From the NCBI GenBank assembly GCA_965200175.1, contig OZ241345.1:1-64000 (forward strand): 64,000 nt of DNA. The letters are read 5' to 3'. Each line of letters begins with the position of its first letter. Within the stretch, counting starts at the first letter, position 1. Under the pieces are notes generated by a model, which saw nothing but the letters and a program-made list of their open reading frames with translations, searched no databases and was not told the DNA's origin. This document shows, in pieces, positions 63,793-64,000 of the stretch. A program made the translations under genes and the position numbers. Origin of the DNA: Azophilus sp026709365 (GTDB lineage Bacteria > Pseudomonadota > Gammaproteobacteria > Pseudomonadales > Azotimanducaceae).

Positions 63793-64000
63793 TTAACCCA
63801 GCAGCACCGCCTTGGCTTCGTTGAGTTGTTGGGCGATGAACGTTGAACCGCCCTTGTCGGGGTGATTTCTTGCCACCAGGCGGCGATGGGCCGCAATGAT
63901 TTCATTGCGGGTGGGATCGGCGCCCAAGCCAAGAACTTTGAGGGCTACCTGATGGGTCATGGCACCAGCGGCGGGCCCAGCGCCATTTTCACCCCGGCGC
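63793..64000 (-). CDS. C-terminal J domain of a DnaJ-like protein, partial
   Basis: The frame enters from the right edge and ends at a TAA at 63793. It reads THQVALKVLGLGADPTRNEI, then IAAHRRLVARNHPDKGGSTF with the HPD motif and IAQQLNEAKAVLLG. A J domain at the very C-terminus, closed by 'IN.AKD.LLG'-type sequence, is typical of the short membrane-anchored (Pam18/TIM14-like) J proteins of proteobacteria; the N-terminal membrane part would be outside the window. It stimulates DnaK ATPase. Confidence 0.85.
   Translation of the reverse strand, partial: RRGENGAGPAAGAMTHQVALKVLGLGADPTRNEIIAAHRRLVARNHPDKGGSTFIAQQLNEAKAVLLG

Overview
The window is GC-rich Gram-negative chromosome, most probably from a gammaproteobacterium. 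The minus-strand block proA-nadD-rsfS-mrdA-rodA-mltB-rlpA-dacA-lipB (about 4.1-13.5 kb) is the classical gammaproteobacterial envelope/housekeeping cluster. Two TonB-dependent receptors and lipoprotein signals confirm an outer membrane. The genus cannot be told from the sequence. No rRNA, tRNA or CRISPR array was seen.

Layout. 0-3.3 kb: start of a class III aminotransferase, alanine dehydrogenase with a divergent Lrp-type regulator, a relic resembling the end of a type I restriction HsdR, and an ImmA/IrrE-type protease. 3.4-15.1 kb: moeB, the envelope block, a LON-domain protein and uppP; rlmH, the DUF493 gene and lipA, often part of this block, are absent. 15.3-21.5 kb: a NorQ/NorD-like AAA-VWA pair without an enzyme partner, a pyruvyltransferase-like gene, an O-antigen ligase/polymerase-like membrane protein and an AI-2E-family transporter. 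21.5-32.8 kb: a scavenging cluster of two TonB receptors, two exported D-aminoacylase-like amidohydrolases, an acyl-CoA dehydrogenase and an FMN 2-hydroxyacid oxidase. Two neighbouring members, the oxidase and the second receptor, each carry a single in-frame TAA.

33-51.5 kb: a vapBC pair, then a catabolic region. It holds RidA, a fused indolepyruvate:ferredoxin oxidoreductase, a CaiB-type CoA transferase with its AraC regulator, enoyl-CoA hydratase, [2Fe-2S] ferredoxin, a five-gene phenylacetyl-CoA-epoxygenase-like (Paa) operon in which PaaD is split into two genes, a MaoC hydratase, an MFS carrier, an M14-type peptidase, an isovaleryl-CoA-dehydrogenase-like enzyme and a BisC-like molybdoenzyme. 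The simplest reading is oxidation of 2-oxo acids (arylpyruvates or branched-chain oxo acids) to acyl-CoA, followed by aerobic attack by a divergent Paa-like diiron oxygenase. The substrate is unknown. This is the best candidate in the window for an undescribed system.

51.4-55.4 kb: a small defence/mobile patch with a truncated isomerase, hicBA, an IS1595/ISXO2-like transposase remnant and a large primase-helicase-nuclease protein of the TOTE type. 55.4-60.1 kb: PuuA-like glutamate-amine ligase, an exported amidohydrolase and an omega-aminotransferase (polyamine-type catabolism), with a tandem 96-bp double-hairpin repeat. 60.2-64 kb: a small single-span membrane protein, an ExbB/ExbD-like proton-channel operon with a third membrane protein, gpsA, and the end of a J-domain protein.

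Intergenic architecture is unusual in places: a 46-bp tandem array made from the 3' end of nadD, hairpin repeats whose stems differ in sequence but keep their pairing, and an orphan AbrB-type antitoxin next to a VapC stub.
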